Shown: one piece after another, positions 1 to 9,125 of the stretch
How the letters are laid out: every line of letters starts with the position of its first letter
Position numbering within the stretch: the first letter of the stretch is position 1
Assembly (NCBI GenBank): GCA_937934645.1
Contig: CALGYZ010000023.1
Coordinates: forward strand, 1-64,000
DNA: 64,000 nt
Direction of reading: 5' to 3'
Origin: an uncultured Bacillaceae bacterium
GTDB lineage: Bacteria; Bacillota; Bacilli; Bacillales; Caldibacillaceae
Made by a program: the position numbers and the translations under genes
Notes under the pieces: model-generated
What the model was told of the DNA's origin: nothing
The model's input: the letters and a program-made list of their open reading frames with translations, nothing else
Databases searched by the model: none

Positions 1-483
1 ACCCTTCCCAAAAGTCCTGTAAAAATATTTTAAATAAATTAAAGTTTAAGTAAAAGTTCATGATTCAAAAGGATGTTGTCTAGTAATATAATATTAGGAA
101 TACTGTTTGTTACTATAGTTCTCTATAACTATATTTTAACTTGATTAATGGTAAAAAATCCATATACTTTTTAACAAAAAATAAAAACAAATTCAAATAT
201 TGAAGTTTTTTCGAAATTTATAGTATGATTAGTTTGTAACATTCGCATGATTGCATTGCAATTAAATAGATAAAAGGATGTGCTTTATAGTTCTTTTTTA
301 CCTGATTATAACATTTGTTTGGCATTTTGTTGATATTTGTATGACAAAGAAAAGTCGGTATTTTGTCTCATGCTTTTATTCCTTATTTTTTCCGGAAGAT
401 CTGTAATCAAATTAGGGAGTATGGAACTATATTATTTTTTTGAAATAATCTCGTAAAAAGAAAATGAAATAAGGAGAAAAGAA
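1..483. other. AT-rich intergenic leader before the pilin cassette
   Basis: No convincing coding frame on either strand; stops are frequent in all frames. The stretch holds a 7-bp inverted repeat (114-120 with 127-133) and one plausible promoter at 200-229. The promoter leaves about 245 nt of untranslated leader before the first pilin gene. I could not match the leader to a known riboswitch class by eye. Confidence 0.6.
200..229 (+). promoter_or_regulatory. Candidate sigma-A promoter of the pilin cassette
   Basis: TTGAAG at 200-205 and TATGAT at 224-229 are separated by 18 nt. This is the best sigma-A-like pair in the leader. Inferred from consensus only. Confidence 0.4.
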
Positions 484-864
484 ATGATGTGTAAAAATGA
501 AAAGGGATTTACATTGGCGGAAGTTATTGTGTCAATTGTAATCGTATCCATCATTCTTTTGTCTTTCTTTCAACTTTTTATCCAACATACAAAAATCGCC
601 GGCTCAAACACAGAGAAACTTATTACTGTCAATATTTCGCAGGCTTATTTGGAACGGTTAAAACTTGAACGGGCGAATCCTTCCGATCCGGTTTATTCCG
701 AACCGTATGAAATGATATTAAATGACCAGTCTTATACCATTACCGTTAAAACTTCGCAAAACGAAAATGAAAAAGAAATGAAACTATTGAATGTCGTCGT
801 TACTACAACTTCCTCGGATGAAAAAACGAAAGGAGTTGTAGAAGGTTATGTTAAATATGACTAG
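484..864 (+). CDS. Prepilin-type minor pilin, PilV-like
   Basis: A 126-residue protein with a class III signal peptide. A short basic leader ends in KG, followed by FTLAEVIVS, with the conserved Glu at mature position 5 and about 20 hydrophobic residues. The remainder (residues 40-126) is a small polar domain. AAGGAG at 471-476 precedes the ATG by 7 nt; an alternative ATG lies one codon later. It is the first of three overlapping genes. By family knowledge, a prepilin peptidase would cleave the leader and the helix would pack into a type IV pilus or pseudopilus; PilV-like proteins are minor components. No assembly ATPase, platform protein or peptidase is in the window. Confidence 0.8.
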   Translation: MMCKNEKGFTLAEVIVSIVIVSIILLSFFQLFIQHTKIAGSNTEKLITVNISQAYLERLKLERANPSDPVYSEPYEMILNDQSYTITVKTSQNENEKEMKLLNVVVTTTSSDEKTKGVVEGYVKYD

Positions 865-1390
865 ACGTATATTTCAAAATTGCAAAGGAATGACACTTGT
901 AGAGTTGCTGGCTGTTCTGACAATCACCGGTATTATTTTAATTTTAAGTACCGGCATTTTAATAAATGGAATTAGAAGCTACGATTCAGCAGCCGCAGAA
1001 ACGGTGCTGCGTGATGAAGCAGATTTGATTATGACATATTTAATGAAGGATATTTTTACGTTAAAAGAATCAGAGATTCAAAAGCTTGATCACGGAAAAA
1101 ACAACGATATTCCGTATTCGAAGATCGTATTGCATCCGGATCATTCAGGGGAAATTAAAGAAATCGGTTTCCAGGGCTCAAAAGTTTTGACAAGAAACGG
1201 AACGTATGAAATCGGGAACAAGTCTGTTAAATTACTACCGGATTATTCAATAACGAAGCTTGAATCAAAACCAGAATCCGGAGATTCCCGCAATAAAGTT
1301 TACAGAATCGAATTTACGCTAAGACATGCGAAAAAAAATAAAGATGTGACGTTTGTCAGTGAAGTATCCACAGTCAATGATATCCAATGA
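848..1390 (+). CDS. Prepilin-type minor pilin, PilW/PulG-like
   Basis: A 180-residue protein whose N-terminus carries the prepilin motif KG followed by MTLVELLAV, with Glu at mature position 5 and a hydrophobic helix to about residue 40. The C-terminal 130 residues are soluble and not recognised. It overlaps the preceding gene by 17 nt, which suggests translational coupling. Two ATGs are possible, 848 (AAAGGAG 12 nt upstream) and 857 (GAAGG 11 nt upstream); I keep 848. Role inferred as a minor pilin of the same fibre or tip as its neighbours. Confidence 0.75.
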   Translation: MLNMTRRIFQNCKGMTLVELLAVLTITGIILILSTGILINGIRSYDSAAAETVLRDEADLIMTYLMKDIFTLKESEIQKLDHGKNNDIPYSKIVLHPDHSGEIKEIGFQGSKVLTRNGTYEIGNKSVKLLPDYSITKLESKPESGDSRNKVYRIEFTLRHAKKNKDVTFVSEVSTVNDIQ

Positions 1391-1410
1391 AACCAAAGAG
1401 GGGATGCTAT

Positions 1411-3141
1411 ATGCATTTTGCAAAAAATGACAAAGGATATACATTGGTATTAGCTATTGCAATCATTACATTGTTCATGGTCCTTAGCTTAAGTTTGATG
1501 ACGTTGACAATCAGCGGGGCAAAAAAGAGTAAAATGCGGGAAACCTCAACCCAGGCGCAAAATTTGGCTGTCAAAGGGATTGATTACGCTGTAGAACGTA
1601 TTCAGACATCACTCAATGAAGAAATTTCCGGAGGGAAAAATGCTTCAGAATTCAAAACCATTCTGGAAAATACGCTGGATCAATATTCATGTAAACATAA
1701 AAAAATTAATCTTCCGGATACGTCCACCGGAAATGCCGAGGTTTGCATTCAATCCTATTCGGATCTGTCTGAAACAAATCCATATAAAAAATTGGTTACG
1801 TTCGAAGGAATTGGAAGTGCGGAGGGAAAGACAGAAAAGGTCCGGTCCGCCTATGAAATCGGAGCTGATCTGGAGCTGGAAATGTTTGATTATGCCCTCA
1901 GCACATTTAAAAAAAATAATAACGGCGGAAATTTATCCATCCATGGCGGAGTGGAAGTACACGGAAATATGAATATAGACGGTAATTTATACGCCAGTGA
2001 CAAAAGCAGATACAAAACAAGAACCGTTCACAGTGTGCTACCCCGTGCCTACAATTCGAATATGAATTTGACCGGAAACAGCATCCGGGTATATAAACCC
2101 TTCCAAATGGAGGGTCATTTGGCACCGGTTTCCGAAATGTTCCATCCCTCTGCCATGCCGGCAAATGTTCCGCGGGATGTTATTCATCCCGACTTCAATA
2201 TCGGTCAAATCATCGATAATTTTAAATTTGACAAAAATTCAGATGGTGTTACTTTAATGAAAGTTGGAAATTTGGAAAATAAAGGTACAAATATCGGGGC
2301 CTGGAATTTAAAAAGCAATGCCGAAAAAGTTGTTTTAAAGTTTTTGGGTAAGACGGATTATGACTGGACAATCTGGGGGAAAAACCGCTTTAAAGCAATT
2401 GCTTTCCCTAAGGACCTGAAAATAAAATATGACCCCTCCATATTAACTGATCCGGAATTTACCGTTACAAACTGGGCATATATCGGGGCCGATATGGAAA
2501 TCGGACTTCACACATCCAATGAACTCACTCATCTATTAGAAACAGATGTTACAATAAATGGTGCGTATTTCGTCAATGATGACTTACGTATTAACACAGC
2601 CCGGTTAACAGGGCATGCGGTATTCTTTGTAAGGGATAAAGTAGAAATAGAATTTTCCCAGCTTGATGGAACCTTTTTTATATTTGCCAACGGTCCTGTA
2701 ACCATTAAATATGTTGCCAACAACCATAACGAAAGAATCGACTCGAGACAGCGAAGCTATATTAACGGCTTTATCTTTTCCAACGACTCCATAACAATCG
2801 ACGGGGCAACATCATTGTTAACGATTAACGGGGGATTGTCTGCCAACAATATTTACGTAACGAGCATCCGGGGACGTGCCATCGAATTAATTTGGCCACC
2901 GGTTCTTAATCACGGGCTACAGTCTTATTGGTCTGGATTACATTTAAACTATTTCGAAAAGGCCGAGAACCAAAATAAAGACCGCATAAAAATCGGTCTG
3001 CTACTTAAAGATACGATCGATATTGAATCAAGATTGCAAATCAGGCATGATCCTGTCGCCCTTGTGAATTACTTAGATGTTATGCGCATCAATAAAATTG
3101 ACAAGCCGGTTGAAATCGAAAGAGAGTTTGTTAATCCGTAA
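1411..3141 (+). CDS. Large PilX-like minor pilin with a repetitive beta-rich passenger domain
   Basis: A 576-residue protein. Its N-terminus has NDKGYTLV followed by a 20-residue hydrophobic segment, as in PilX N-terminal domain proteins. Mature position 5 is Leu rather than Glu, as is known for GspK/PilX-type tip components. From about residue 175 it shows short repeated strands (HGGVEVHGNMNIDGNL, INGFIFSNDSITIDGA, INGGLSANNIYV) typical of a beta-helix or polymer-binding fold. AGAGGGG at 1397-1403 sits 7 nt before the ATG at 1411. An in-frame ATG at 1387 overlaps the previous stop but has no ribosome binding site. Last gene of the cassette, ending before a strong terminator. Tip or adhesin role is an inference. 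Confidence 0.75.
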   Translation: MHFAKNDKGYTLVLAIAIITLFMVLSLSLMTLTISGAKKSKMRETSTQAQNLAVKGIDYAVERIQTSLNEEISGGKNASEFKTILENTLDQYSCKHKKINLPDTSTGNAEVCIQSYSDLSETNPYKKLVTFEGIGSAEGKTEKVRSAYEIGADLELEMFDYALSTFKKNNNGGNLSIHGGVEVHGNMNIDGNLYASDKSRYKTRTVHSVLPRAYNSNMNLTGNSIRVYKPFQMEGHLAPVSEMFHPSAMPANVPRDVIHPDFNIGQIIDNFKFDKNSDGVTLMKVGNLENKGTNIGAWNLKSNAEKVVLKFLGKTDYDWTIWGKNRFKAIAFPKDLKIKYDPSILTDPEFTVTNWAYIGADMEIGLHTSNELTHLLETDVTINGAYFVNDDLRINTARLTGHAVFFVRDKVEIEFSQLDGTFFIFANGPVTIKYVANNHNERIDSRQRSYINGFIFSNDSITIDGATSLLTINGGLSANNIYVTSIRGRAIELIWPPVLNHGLQSYWSGLHLNYFEKAENQNKDRIKIGLLLKDTIDIESRLQIRHDPVALVNYLDVMRINKIDKPVEIEREFVNP

Positions 3142-3178
3142 ACTATCCTGAATGAATCAATTAAATAACTTTATATAA

Positions 3179-3214
3179 CAAAATGGCCGGAAAATTTTTT
3201 CCGGCCGTTTTTAT
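3179..3214. terminator. Bidirectional terminator between the pilin cassette and folC
   Basis: GGCCGG (3185-3190) pairs with CCGGCC (3201-3206); the A-rich and T-rich flanks extend the stem and supply a U-run in both directions. It serves two converging transcription units. Confidence 0.85.
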
Positions 3215-3226
3215 GTTTGCAAGCTT

Positions 3227-4516
3227 TTAGTTTCTAAACAATTTTTCTTTTATTTCTTTTATGAAATATATTGATCCGCAAATCAGGATATTTTCATTGT
3301 TTTTTTCCGACTCTCTGAGGAATCCTGCCCAATCCTTGACAATTTCTTTGTCCGTTGCGCCGGACAGGTTATACAGATCCTCCGCAGTTGCAGCCCGGCT
3401 ATGGTCAAAACCGGTGAAATAAAGCGGCGTCCCCAGCGTTTCCAAAGCTTTTACCATATCCTTCAGCGGCTTGTCCTTCAAAGCGGCAAACAGGACACTG
3501 AATTTTTCTCCTGGATAGTGCCGAGATAAAGTATTTACCAGATTTTCCATCCCTTCTTTATTATGGGCGCCGTCCAAAATAACCAGCGGATTTTCCCGGA
3601 CAACTTCAAATCTTCCCGGTAAAGAAACCGCCTGCAGGCCCTTTTTTACATGTTCTTCTTCAATTAAATAAGCATAAAATTGTCTGAGGTATTCTGCTGT
3701 CATAACAGCAAGTGTTGCATTTTCGAGCTGGTGCCGGCCTGCCATCCGAAGGGATAATCCCTCATAAGCCAAAAACGGGGTTTTTACAATTAACTGTTCC
3801 ATGCCGTTTTCCGGGCCGAGATCCTGATATGAGAATTCTCGGTTCAACCGATAAACGCCGGATCGTTTTAATTTTGCCGTCTCTTCAATTACGGGAAAAA
3901 TTTCTTTCTCAGTCACCGCCGTTACAACCGGAACACCGTTTTTAATCAGACCGGCCTTCGCTCCGGCAATTTCTTCCCGGGTCGATCCGAGATAACCGGT
4001 ATGATCCGTACCAATGTTTGTAATAACCGTAACAAACGGATGAATAATATTCGTTGCATCGTCTTTTCCGCCCATGCCGACTTCAAATACCGCCAAATCA
4101 ACCGGATGAATTTTTACAAAATAATAAACCGCCATCGCCGTTAAGATTTCAAACTCAGTCGGTGCGCCCAAATCAGTCTTGCTTAATTCATCGGCAAGCG
4201 GTTTAATGACATTGGCGGTTTTCACGAAATCTTCTTCCGGAATTGGCTTCCCGTTTACTGCTATCCGTTCACGGAAAGATTCCACAGATGGTGATGTGAA
4301 TGTTCCCACAACATATTCGGCCGTCTGGACAATTGAGCGCAAAAACGCTGCCGTGGAACCTTTTCCGTTTGTTCCCCCGATATGTACCGTGCGCAAACGT
4401 CTTTCCGGATGATCCAGCTTTTCCATGAACCAGTTCATCCGTTCAAGGCCCGGTTTCACCCCTTCTTTAAGCTGGTCATTAACCCATTGGATTACTTCTT
4501 CACTCGTTTGTAACAT
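3227..4516 (-). CDS. folC: Folylpolyglutamate synthase / dihydrofolate synthase
   Basis: A 429-residue Mur-ligase-fold enzyme that adds glutamate to dihydropteroate or folate using ATP. The P-loop GGTNGKGST is at residues 47-55, EVGMGGKDDATN follows near 150, and the C-terminal domain has DGAHN. Length matches B. subtilis FolC (about 430). The start at 4516 is chosen because AAGGGGAG lies 9 nt upstream; the longer frame to 4537 has no site. It lies downstream of valS as in B. subtilis, but the valS terminator separates them. Confidence 0.95.
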   Translation of the reverse strand: MLQTSEEVIQWVNDQLKEGVKPGLERMNWFMEKLDHPERRLRTVHIGGTNGKGSTAAFLRSIVQTAEYVVGTFTSPSVESFRERIAVNGKPIPEEDFVKTANVIKPLADELSKTDLGAPTEFEILTAMAVYYFVKIHPVDLAVFEVGMGGKDDATNIIHPFVTVITNIGTDHTGYLGSTREEIAGAKAGLIKNGVPVVTAVTEKEIFPVIEETAKLKRSGVYRLNREFSYQDLGPENGMEQLIVKTPFLAYEGLSLRMAGRHQLENATLAVMTAEYLRQFYAYLIEEEHVKKGLQAVSLPGRFEVVRENPLVILDGAHNKEGMENLVNTLSRHYPGEKFSVLFAALKDKPLKDMVKALETLGTPLYFTGFDHSRAATAEDLYNLSGATDKEIVKDWAGFLRESEKNNENILICGSIYFIKEIKEKLFRN

Positions 4517-4682
4517 TGTTTGCCACTCCCCTTGCATGTTGTAATACTCATTTGCTGCACATAAAAAAATGATAGCAGGACTGTATACCGTTCTTGTTTT
4601 CCACGCCGCGTTACAACGGACCTAATCTTATTATAAAGTTTGTTCCCTTTCATTGTAAAAGAAGTTGCTGTTCTCAAAAAGC

Positions 4683-4742
4683 AAAGTGAAAAAGCCGCCC
4701 GCAATCAGGGGAAATATTTTCCCAGATCTACCGGGCAGCTTC
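4683..4742 (-). terminator. valS terminator
   Basis: On the minus strand AAGCTGCCCG pairs with CGGGCGGCTT (one G-U pair), followed by TTTTT. An inner GGGAAAATATTTCCC hairpin sits inside the loop. Directly downstream of valS. Confidence 0.75.
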
Positions 4743-4753
4743 CTAAAGAGTTA

Positions 4754-7402
4754 TTATAGTAATTTCCGGATTTCATCCAGCCGTTCTTTGACCGTCTCGC
4801 GCTTTTCCAAATAGTCTTTTTCCTTCCTCCGCTCTTCCTCAACAATATGGGCGGGTGCTTTCTTCACGAAGTTTTCATTGGACAGTTTTTTCTGTACCCG
4901 TTCGACTTCTTTGTTCAACTTGTCCAATTCTTTTTCCAGACGCCCGATTTCCTCTTCTACGTTAATTAGTCCGGTCAGCGGTAGGTAAATTTCCGCTCCT
5001 GATACGACAGCGGTCATGGCCTGTTCCGGAGGAGTGGCATTCATGCCGGTTTTCAAATCTTCCGGGTTACAGAACCGCTCAATATATGCTTTGTTGGCTT
5101 CGATTGTATTTAGAGCTTGTTCATTATGGGCATTGATAATCATTTTGATCTTTTTGCTCATCGGCGTATTGACTTCCGCACGGATATTCCGGACGGAGCG
5201 GATAATCTCCATGAGCAGTTTCATTTGCTTGCTTGCCTCCGGATTGGATAATTCCGGACGCACTTCCGGCCATTTTGCAACAGTAATCGATTCGCCTTCA
5301 CGCGGCAGGTTTTGCCAGATTTCCTCAGTAATGAACGGCATGAACGGATGCAGCAAGCGCAACGTTTGATCGAGCACATAAGCAAGAACGGACCGGGTTG
5401 TTTTCTTCGCCTCTTCATCATCACCGTTTAACGGCAATTTTGCCATTTCAATGTACCAGTCGCAGAAATCATCCCAAATGAAGTTGTACAGCGCACGTCC
5501 GGCCTCACCGAATTCATATTTTTCGGCAAGTTTTGTCACGGTTTCAATCGTTTCATTTAACCTTGTTAAAATCCAATGGTCAGCAACGGATTTCTTTCCG
5601 GAAAGATCAATTTCATCGTATGTCAATCCGTCCAAATTCATTAATGCAAAACGAGAAGCATTCCAAATTTTGTTGGCAAAGTTCCAGACGGCCTCCACTT
5701 TTTCCTTGCTGAACCGCAAATCCTGTCCCGGTGATGATCCCGTTGCAAGGAAATAGCGGAGTGCATCTGCACCGTACTCCTCAATGACATCCATCGGGTC
5801 CACGCCGTTTCCGAGGGATTTACTCATTTTCCGGCCCAGCTCATCACGCACGAGTCCGTGGATTAATACATCTTTAAACGGACGCTTGCCGGTAAATTCT
5901 ATTCCCTGGAAGATCATCCGTGCTACCCAGAAGAAAATGATATCATAACCGGTAACAAGTACGTCAGTCGGATAATACCGTTTTAAATCCGCTGAGTTTT
6001 CATCCGGCCATCCCATGGTAGAAAAAGGCCATAATGCCGAACTGAACCATGTATCCAGTACATCGGGATCCTGTTCCCAATTTTCGATGTCTTCCGGCGG
6101 TTCATGGCCGACATAAACTTCACCAGTTTCCTTGTGATACCAGGCCGGGATGCGGTGACCCCACCATAACTGCCGGGAAATGCACCAGTCGCGGATGTTT
6201 TCCATCCAGTGCAAATATGTTTTTTCAAACCGTTCCGGTACAAAGTTAACTTTTTCCTCGGTTTCCTGGAGCCGGATTGCGGCTTCCGCCAGAGGTTTCA
6301 TCTTTACAAACCATTGGGTGGAAAGATACGGTTCCACAACCGCCCCGCTCCGTTCGGAATGGCCGACGGAGTGGACAATTTCTTCAACTTTAACCAACAG
6401 TCCTTGTTCTTTCAAATCGTTGACGACTTGTTTCCGGCATTCGAAACGGTCCATTCCCTGATAGTTGCCGGCATTTTTATTCATTGTTCCGTCCTCATTC
6501 ATGATGAGAATCCGTTTCAGATTATGGCGGTTTCCGATTTCAAAGTCATTCGGGTCATGTGCGGGCGTAATTTTTACTGCACCGGAACCGTATTCCATAT
6601 CGACATATTCATCTGCAATAATCGGAATTTCACGGCCGACAAGCGGAAGAATTAACGTTTTTCCGATTAAATGTTTGTAACGTTCATCATCAGGGTGAAC
6701 GGCAACAGCAGTGTCGCCAAGCATCGTTTCCGGACGGGTTGTCGCAATCTCGATATGACCGGAGCCGTCCTTTAATGGGTAACGAATATGGTAAAGGGCG
6801 CCTTTTACATTTTTGTATTCAACTTCGATATCGGACAGGGCTGTTTTTGTTACCGGATCCCAGTTAATGATATATTCACCACGATAGATCAGTCCTTTTT
6901 TATACAAAGATACAAACACTTCCCGAACCGCCCTGGATAATCCTTCGTCCAGAGTAAAGCGTTCCCTGCGGTAATCCAGGCCGAGACCGAGTTTTGCCCA
7001 TTGATCCCGGATCAGCTGGGCGTATTTTTCCTTCCATTCCCATGTTTCCTCCAAAAACTTTTCCCTGCCGAGATCATAACGAGACTTTCCTTCTTCTCTG
7101 AGTTTTTCTTCCACTTTAGCTTGTGTCGCAATTCCGGCATGGTCCATTCCCGGAAGCCACAACACGTCATAACCCTGCATCCGTTTCATTCGTGTAATTA
7201 TATCCTGCAACGTTGTGTCCCAGGCATGGCCGAGATGGAGCTTGCCGGTAACGTTCGGCGGTGGGATGACAATCGAAAACGGTTTTTTTTCTTCATCTTC
7301 CGTCGTTTCGAAAAATTTATTTTTTACCCACCATTCATAACGTCCTTTTTCCACTTTACGGTGGTCATATTTCGGCGGCATGGAAAATTGTTGCTCTGTC
7401 AT
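4754..7402 (-). CDS. valS: Valyl-tRNA synthetase
   Basis: An 882-residue class I synthetase that charges tRNA-Val. HLGH is at residues 56-59, KMSKS lies near 525, the connective editing domain sits between them, and a Glu/Lys-rich C-terminal coiled-coil arm occupies about the last 65 residues. Length matches B. subtilis ValS (880). The start is set at the ATG 7402, 11 nt after GGAGG; an in-frame TTG at 7408 lies 5 nt after the same site and is a real alternative. The frame runs open into the leader to 7531, but that part is T-box RNA. Regulated by the T-box leader directly upstream. Confidence 0.96.
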   Translation of the reverse strand: MTEQQFSMPPKYDHRKVEKGRYEWWVKNKFFETTEDEEKKPFSIVIPPPNVTGKLHLGHAWDTTLQDIITRMKRMQGYDVLWLPGMDHAGIATQAKVEEKLREEGKSRYDLGREKFLEETWEWKEKYAQLIRDQWAKLGLGLDYRRERFTLDEGLSRAVREVFVSLYKKGLIYRGEYIINWDPVTKTALSDIEVEYKNVKGALYHIRYPLKDGSGHIEIATTRPETMLGDTAVAVHPDDERYKHLIGKTLILPLVGREIPIIADEYVDMEYGSGAVKITPAHDPNDFEIGNRHNLKRILIMNEDGTMNKNAGNYQGMDRFECRKQVVNDLKEQGLLVKVEEIVHSVGHSERSGAVVEPYLSTQWFVKMKPLAEAAIRLQETEEKVNFVPERFEKTYLHWMENIRDWCISRQLWWGHRIPAWYHKETGEVYVGHEPPEDIENWEQDPDVLDTWFSSALWPFSTMGWPDENSADLKRYYPTDVLVTGYDIIFFWVARMIFQGIEFTGKRPFKDVLIHGLVRDELGRKMSKSLGNGVDPMDVIEEYGADALRYFLATGSSPGQDLRFSKEKVEAVWNFANKIWNASRFALMNLDGLTYDEIDLSGKKSVADHWILTRLNETIETVTKLAEKYEFGEAGRALYNFIWDDFCDWYIEMAKLPLNGDDEEAKKTTRSVLAYVLDQTLRLLHPFMPFITEEIWQNLPREGESITVAKWPEVRPELSNPEASKQMKLLMEIIRSVRNIRAEVNTPMSKKIKMIINAHNEQALNTIEANKAYIERFCNPEDLKTGMNATPPEQAMTAVVSGAEIYLPLTGLINVEEEIGRLEKELDKLNKEVERVQKKLSNENFVKKAPAHIVEEERRKEKDYLEKRETVKERLDEIRKLL

Positions 7403-7435
7403 TTTCAATAAATCCTCCATTTCTCTTTTCTTTAA

Positions 7436-7695
7436 AAACAAAAAACCCCGATCGTTAAAGGACGAACGGAGTTGATTCGCGGTACCACCTTTATTCACAA
7501 ATGCCCCATAACGGGTGCATTTGGCACTCAATTTGGATAACGGTTTTCCCGGCTTTTGCTACTAAAAATTCACAAAAGCTGCTTATGGGCGACCTTCCAT
7601 CCGTTCGGCTTAGGAACTCGCACCGTCCGTTCCCTCTCTGAAAGCGTCCGGGATGTACTCCTCCCACTCATCGCATTTGTTCCTGTTTTACTATT
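7436..7695 (-). promoter_or_regulatory. T-box leader of valS
   Basis: The conserved T-box AGGTGGTACCGCG lies at 7490-7478 and is followed by a terminator stem (7474-7442) with a T6 run. Upstream is a stem I with an AGTA-type loop, and a GUC (Val) triplet lies in the expected specifier position, near 7591. By family knowledge uncharged tRNA-Val stabilises the antiterminator and turns valS on. The specifier assignment is by eye. Confidence 0.92.
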
Positions 7696-7696
7696 T

Positions 7697-7726
7697 ATTC
7701 TATAAAAACCTGCTATGTTTCGTCAA
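7697..7726 (-). promoter_or_regulatory. Candidate sigma-A promoter of valS
   Basis: TTGACG at 7726-7721 and TATAGAAT at 7704-7697. The spacing is 16 or 18 nt depending on which hexamer is read. It lies immediately upstream of the T-box leader. Confidence 0.6.
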
Positions 7727-7841
7727 TCATTATCAACATTTTTTTCATAAATTATACCAGCCGGGATTGAACGGAAATACAATTTCCTCCCTTCAGAAAC
7801 ATATGATAAATTAAGAGCCGGCAATGCAGGGAGGGGTTTCA

Positions 7842-8033
7842 GTGAGAAGGAAATATAATCCGTATTTATTGCCGCCAAAAATCCGGATGATTCGTCATGC
7901 GGCAAAGCAACTCATTATTCCGTTTACGATTTTCCAGGGAATCCGGACGTTAATATTGCCCACAACCTTTGATGTTATTTTACTATTAATATTTTTATTG
8001 GTTGCCGCTGGTTTTTACTTTGAATTGTTATAG
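7842..8033 (+). CDS. Small membrane protein, unknown function
   Basis: A 63-residue protein with a basic N-terminal half (RRKYNPYLLPPKIRMIRHAAKQ) and a hydrophobic C-terminal helix of about 20 residues ending FYFELL. The start is set at the GTG 7842 because AGGGAGGGG (7828-7836) lies 5 nt upstream; an ATG at 7824 lies before that site. It runs opposite to valS and ysxE and ends at a shared terminator. CATATGATA at 7800-7808 resembles a sigma-K or sigma-E minus-10, but no well-spaced minus-35 was seen. I do not recognise the family. Confidence 0.65.
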   Translation: MRRKYNPYLLPPKIRMIRHAAKQLIIPFTIFQGIRTLILPTTFDVILLLIFLLVAAGFYFELL

Positions 8034-8077
8034 AAAAAGAGGGGGGAACATCTAAATTCCGCCCTCTTCTTTATTTT
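8034..8077. terminator. Bidirectional terminator overlapping the ysxE 3' end
   Basis: AAGAGGGGGGAA pairs with TTCCGCCCTCTT (one mismatch) around an 8-nt loop. It lies between the plus-strand small ORF and minus-strand ysxE and includes the last codons of ysxE. Confidence 0.65.
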
Positions 8078-9068
8078 TCTGGCTTTCCAGACGGCTGATT
8101 ACGTATTCAGTATTTTTCAACCGCCAATATTCTTGTTCAAGCAGCTTGGAATATACCAGCTCATGGTTGGCAACCCGTCTTGTTTCATACCGGTTCAAAA
8201 GCCGGATGATGTAACCGGGCTGGGAAAAATAACTCTTAAACAATAACATTTCCGCATCAGTAAACGGAAAGTTTTTTATATAGGATTTCAGCCAGTTCAG
8301 GCAGTCATCATGTTGGGCCGGCCAGGTGCGCAAAACTTCCGAGAAGAAAGGGAGTAAATCCTGATACGGTGCGCCGAAACGGCTTCGTTCAAAATTAATA
8401 AAATAGCCGTAACCTTGATCATCCGTTAAAAAATGATCCGGGCTGAGGCTGCCATGGAGAAGTACAGAACGCCACTTCCGCTCCTCTTCTATTTTAATTT
8501 TCCATTGCTCCAATGTATAAAGGGCATAGTGGTAAGCATTTCTGAATTCATTGTAATACCGGACAAATCCCCATTCAAAAGGAGACATATACCATTTTTG
8601 TTCACAGCGTTCAATCCACTTGTCCAGAAAGGCGATTTCCCTTTTCCATTGTAAACTCGTTTTTTCAAAATGCTCCCTAATCCTTTCCTTTTCGATCTTT
8701 AAATCCCGGGAAGTCAGGAAATGGAGCCGGGCCAATTCTCTGAACATTTTAACCGTATGGCCAGAGTCGGCCTGCCGCTTGACACCTTCCAGCCACGGCA
8801 TCAAATAATAAAGTTTGTGATCTTTATATACGGCATATTGGCCGGTATTTGCCGGGAAAACAGGGACAAACCGGTAGAAGCCTTTATAATACAAAAATGA
8901 GAAAAGGGCATGAAGCTTGTTTCCTTTCCGGACACTTGTTTCTTTACAAGCATATACCCGGCCTTGACTGTAAACTTTATATACTTTTCCCTTCTTTTCA
9001 ATCCGTTCGGGCCAAATTTGAAAACTTTGCAATACTTCCCAAATATTGCGTTCTTTCGTCCGTTCCAT
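8052..9068 (-). CDS. ysxE: Spore coat kinase-like protein YsxE (CotS family)
   Basis: A 338-residue protein with the aminoglycoside-phosphotransferase-like kinase fold of the CotS/YsxE/YutH spore coat family. The catalytic-loop region reads LLHGSLSPDHFL near residue 205 and the metal-binding region reads FINFERSRFG near 225. Active members of the fold carry HGDxxxxN and a D-F-E/D motif, so both key acids appear replaced and this is probably a pseudokinase. It lies 57 bp downstream of spoVID, as in B. subtilis, which supports a role in coat assembly in the mother cell. The start codon has a GGGGTG site 5-6 nt upstream. Confidence 0.88.
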   Translation of the reverse strand: MERTKERNIWEVLQSFQIWPERIEKKGKVYKVYSQGRVYACKETSVRKGNKLHALFSFLYYKGFYRFVPVFPANTGQYAVYKDHKLYYLMPWLEGVKRQADSGHTVKMFRELARLHFLTSRDLKIEKERIREHFEKTSLQWKREIAFLDKWIERCEQKWYMSPFEWGFVRYYNEFRNAYHYALYTLEQWKIKIEEERKWRSVLLHGSLSPDHFLTDDQGYGYFINFERSRFGAPYQDLLPFFSEVLRTWPAQHDDCLNWLKSYIKNFPFTDAEMLLFKSYFSQPGYIIRLLNRYETRRVANHELVYSKLLEQEYWRLKNTEYVISRLESQKNKEEGGI

Positions 9069-9125
9069 CCGTTCACCCCGTTACACACAAAAAACGGGTA
9101 AATCACCCGTTTTCTGCATAGGAAA

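Noticed and set aside
4492..4704. 70-codon minus-strand ORF upstream of folC
   Set aside because: It overlaps the folC start, has no ribosome site and an unstructured composition.
7390..7531. N-terminal extension of valS to 7531
   Set aside because: The extra codons are T-box leader RNA including the terminator stem, and homologues start near 7402.
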